A DNA stretch of 64,000 bases from Peptacetobacter sp900539645 (lineage in GTDB: Bacteria; Bacillota; Clostridia; Peptostreptococcales; Peptostreptococcaceae), in the NCBI RefSeq assembly GCF_047807365.1, contig NZ_JBLOUI010000004.1:26878-90877 (forward strand), given 5' to 3'. How positions within the stretch are numbered: position 1 is the stretch's first letter; the number at the start of each line of letters is the position of its first letter. A program made the translations under genes and the position numbers. The notes beneath the pieces are model-generated. The model was given only the letters and a program-made list of their open reading frames with translations. It searched no databases and was not told where the DNA came from. Positions 61,828 through 64,000 of the stretch are shown here, piece by piece.

Positions 61828-62571
61828 ATGCTAGAGTTAAAGAATGTGTTCTTTAATGTTGTAGATGAAAACGGAGAAGAACGCAATATAATAGATGATT
61901 TAAGCATTAATTTTGAAAAAGGAAAGCTATATGTTATAACTGGCCCAAACGGTGGTGGAAAATCAAGTCTTGCCAAAGTTATAATGGGTATATCAGAAGC
62001 ATCAAAAGGACAGATAATCTTAGATGGAGAAGATATAACAGAAAAATCTATAACAGAAAGAGCTAAAATGGGAATAGGATATGCATTCCAGCAGCCACCT
62101 AGAATAAAAGGTATGACAGTAGAAGATTTATTAAAATTAGCTCATGGTGGAGATCTTCCAAAAGAAGATTGTTGCCAGTACTTAGCAGCAGTTGGTCTAT
62201 GTTCAAAAGAATACCTAACTAGAGAAGTTGATAACTCTTTATCTGGTGGGGAAATGAAGAGAATAGAAATAGCTACTTTATTTGCAAGAGATTTAAAAGT
62301 ATCTATATTTGACGAGCCAGAAGCTGGGATAGATTTATGGAGCTTTGGTAAATTAAATGAAAGCTTCCAGAAAATGCACGAAGAAAAAGACCAGACTATA
62401 ATAATAATATCTCATCAGGAAAGAATACTAGAACTTGCTGACCAGATAATAGTATTAGAAGATGGAAAAATAAAAACTAGTGGAAGCAAAGATGAGATAT
62501 TACCTGAAATATTAAACCAGGTAAATGGAACTGTATGTGAAATACAGGGAAAGGCGGTTTACAATGGATAG
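61828..62571 (+). CDS. sufC: SufC-type ABC ATPase of a minimal Fe-S assembly system
   Basis: 247 residues. Walker A ITGPNGGGKSSLAKV, Q-loop YAFQQPPRIKGMT, signature LSGGEMKRIEIATL and Walker B VSIFDEPEAGIDLWS. The ATPase powers cluster assembly on its SufB/D-like partner. GGAGGAACGAGA decides for ATG 61828. The stop overlaps the next gene by 8 bases. No sufS, sufU or sufD follows. Confidence 0.92.
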   Translation: MLELKNVFFNVVDENGEERNIIDDLSINFEKGKLYVITGPNGGGKSSLAKVIMGISEASKGQIILDGEDITEKSITERAKMGIGYAFQQPPRIKGMTVEDLLKLAHGGDLPKEDCCQYLAAVGLCSKEYLTREVDNSLSGGEMKRIEIATLFARDLKVSIFDEPEAGIDLWSFGKLNESFQKMHEEKDQTIIIISHQERILELADQIIVLEDGKIKTSGSKDEILPEILNQVNGTVCEIQGKAVYNG

Positions 62572-63490
62572 AGTGGATTTAGACTTATTAAAAGAAGTTG
62601 CCGATATGAGAATGGGTAATCCAATTCTTGGGGCATTTAATATAAGAAAAAATGGTGAAGGTATAGAAAGAAGATCTACTAAAGACGTAGATATAATACC
62701 TAAAACAGATAAACCAGGTATAGATATAATAGTAAAACCAAATTCTAAACCAGAGGATGTTCATATACCAGTAATAGTTACTCAGTCTGGATTTAGCGAT
62801 AAAGTATACAACGACTTTATAATAGGCGAAAATGCAGAAGTTACTATAATAGCTGGTTGTGGTATACACAACTGCGGTTGCGATGATAGTCAGCATGATG
62901 GTATACATAGATTTGTTCTTAAAAAAGGAGCAAAATTAAAATACACTGAAAAACATTATGGAGAAGGAACTGAAGGTGGAGGAAAGAGAATCCTAAATCC
63001 TGTGACAATAGTTGAAATGGAAGAAGATTCATACTGCGAAATGGAAACAGTTCAGATAAGAGGAGTTGACTCTACTAAGAGAGATCTTGAAGCAACTTTA
63101 GGTAAAAATGCAAAAATAGTTGTTCTTGAAAGATTATTAACTCACGATGACCAGTTTGCTGAATCTAATATGGAAGTTGTACTTGAAGGAGAAGATTCTT
63201 CAGCTCAGGTTATATCTCGTACTGTTGGACAGGACAATTCTGTTCAGGTATTCAATCCAAGAGTAATAGGGGAAAATCAGTGTTCAGCACATGTTCAGTG
63301 CGACTCAATACTTATGGGAAATGCTAAGATAAGTTCAATACCAGAAATATCTGCAGAGCATCCAGATGCTATGTTAGTTCATGAAGCTGCTATAGGTAAA
63401 ATAGCTGGGGATCAGATATTAAAATTAATGACTCTAGGTTTAACTGAAGAGGAAGCAGAACAGCAGATATTAAATTGTTTCTTAAAATAA
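62564..63490 (+). CDS. SufB/SufD-like scaffold subunit (short form)
   Basis: 308 residues, shorter than SufB (about 465). Beta-helix core with IIAGCGIHNCGCDDSQHDGI, HRFVLKKGAKLKYTEKHYGE and the C-terminal ISSIPEISAEHPDAMLVHEA-AIGKIAGDQ, where SufB/D proteins carry a conserved glutamate and histidine. With SufC it forms the two-gene SUF-like minimal (SmsC/SmsB) type described in anaerobes. The start ATG 62564 is within the end of sufC. Confidence 0.88.
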   Translation: MDRVDLDLLKEVADMRMGNPILGAFNIRKNGEGIERRSTKDVDIIPKTDKPGIDIIVKPNSKPEDVHIPVIVTQSGFSDKVYNDFIIGENAEVTIIAGCGIHNCGCDDSQHDGIHRFVLKKGAKLKYTEKHYGEGTEGGGKRILNPVTIVEMEEDSYCEMETVQIRGVDSTKRDLEATLGKNAKIVVLERLLTHDDQFAESNMEVVLEGEDSSAQVISRTVGQDNSVQVFNPRVIGENQCSAHVQCDSILMGNAKISSIPEISAEHPDAMLVHEAAIGKIAGDQILKLMTLGLTEEEAEQQILNCFLK

Positions 63491-63508
63491 ATTGAAGAAT
63501 AATATTTA

Positions 63509-63540
63509 GGGATGTCAGATTTTTATGGCATCCCTTTTTT
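63509..63540 (+). terminator. Terminator of the sufC/sufB-like operon
   Basis: AGGGATG-C pairs with G-CATCCCT, followed by seven T. The stop codon of the opposing lipoprotein gene lies inside it, so the two convergent genes overlap in their 3' ends. Confidence 0.8.
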
Positions 63541-63879
63541 TACGTCAGCGTGGCAGCCAAGTGTGTATTCTTTGTTTTTTTCTATGTTGTGTAATGTTGT
63601 TACCCCATTAGCTTTTATTTCTACAGTTTTTTCTTCTTCACCAGAAGTTTGATGTAGTGAAACCGCTATGTCAAAGTCGTTTCTGTTTTGGATAGTTAAT
63701 AGTCCTGTTTTTGATATGATTTTTTCGTTGCTGTAGGTAACTATATAGTTGTTTTCAGTGGATTCTTCTGCACATGCTACTGAGCAATCCCATTTTGATA
63801 GTTCTTCGTTTTGTTTTGTACATGCAACTAATGAAAATATAAGTGGGACTATTAGTAAGATTGATAGAAATTTTTTCAT
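63523..63879 (-). CDS. Small lipoprotein
   Basis: 118 residues. MKKFLSILLIVPLIFSLVAC gives a lipobox cysteine at residue 20. The rest resembles a single beta-sandwich (NNYIVTYSNEKIISKTGLLT; VEIKANGVTTLHNIEKNKEY). No family recognised. GAGGAGTGATTATT sets ATG 63879; the longer in-frame alternative lacks a signal peptide. Confidence 0.75.
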   Translation of the reverse strand: MKKFLSILLIVPLIFSLVACTKQNEELSKWDCSVACAEESTENNYIVTYSNEKIISKTGLLTIQNRNDFDIAVSLHQTSGEEEKTVEIKANGVTTLHNIEKNKEYTLGCHADVKKGMP

Positions 63880-64000
63880 AATAATCACTCCTCGTATAAT
63901 ATATTTAAATTTAATTTTATTAATTTTCATTCCTATCTCATTTTCTATGTGAGATAATCTGATTAAAGATAGAGGTCGTAGTATCACTCCTTGGAACGAT

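Noticed and set aside
62588..62908. 106-codon minus-strand frame inside the SufB-like gene
   Set aside because: Antisense to a strongly supported gene, with no ribosome site and Tyr/Ile-rich nonsense composition.

Overview
The window is low-GC Bacillota DNA that looks like Peptostreptococcaceae (Peptostreptococcus or a close relative of Clostridioides). Supporting signs are several CWB2-repeat cell-wall proteins including a Cwp84-like cysteine protease, a minimal SufC/SufB pair, a NifU-like scaffold next to a GGGtGRT protein, the selenium-associated genes yedF and DUF3343, and a conserved replication block rpsF-ssb-rpsR-yybS-gdpP-rplI-dnaB. Species assignment is inference; no rRNA gene is present.

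Layout. 1-5.9 kb: the 3' part of a very large sortase-anchored Cna_B/SpaA-type surface protein. 6-10 kb: parB, a GerMN lipoprotein, yedF, a MerR/TipAS regulator and an HxlR regulator. 10-15 kb: an FAD/Fe-S/CCG oxidoreductase with a DMT transporter, and an iron alcohol dehydrogenase; both transcription units carry the same unusual upstream element. 15-23 kb: DUF3343, DUF951, an aminotransferase, an XRE-cupin regulator, then dipeptide epimerase, DUF819 permease and CocE/NonD hydrolase. 23-29 kb: the ribosomal/replication operons, followed by four tRNA genes (Lys, Glu, Val, Thr). 30-33 kb: UPF0173 hydrolase, DnaI/DnaC-like helicase loader and DnaD protein. 33-38 kb: small NfeD-like membrane proteins behind a LytTR-type direct repeat, a Panacea/PemK-like toxin-antitoxin pair, signal peptidase I, and an Agr-like sensor kinase/LytTR regulator with no agrB or agrD nearby. 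38-39.7 kb: walJ-rlmH.

Accessory heart of the window (39.66-45.67 kb): the 3' end of rlmH, the insertion site used by SCC elements in staphylococci, is repeated twice downstream. The three copies bound two tandem segments. The first carries an AraC/GyrI-like regulator. The second carries the tetA(P)-tetB(P) tetracycline-resistance operon with its attenuator and a broken YcxB-like gene. No recombinase is present, so this resembles a composite pseudo-SCC element outside the staphylococci.

45.7-48.6 kb: three paralogous small membrane proteins share a promoter with an 11-bp-periodic direct repeat placed 36 bp upstream of the -10, mixed with a 46-residue membrane protein, a HipA-like fragment and a YjdM zinc protein. 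48.9-61.6 kb: cell-wall proteins (three CWB2 proteins, an Asp-rich PepSY protein, a permuted papain-like hydrolase) around the NifU-like/GGGtGRT pair and a HAD phosphatase; a 170-bp, GC-rich, nested palindromic element lies at 55.2 kb. 61.8-63.9 kb: SufC/SufB-type pair and a small lipoprotein.

All family calls come from reading motifs by eye; no database search was run.
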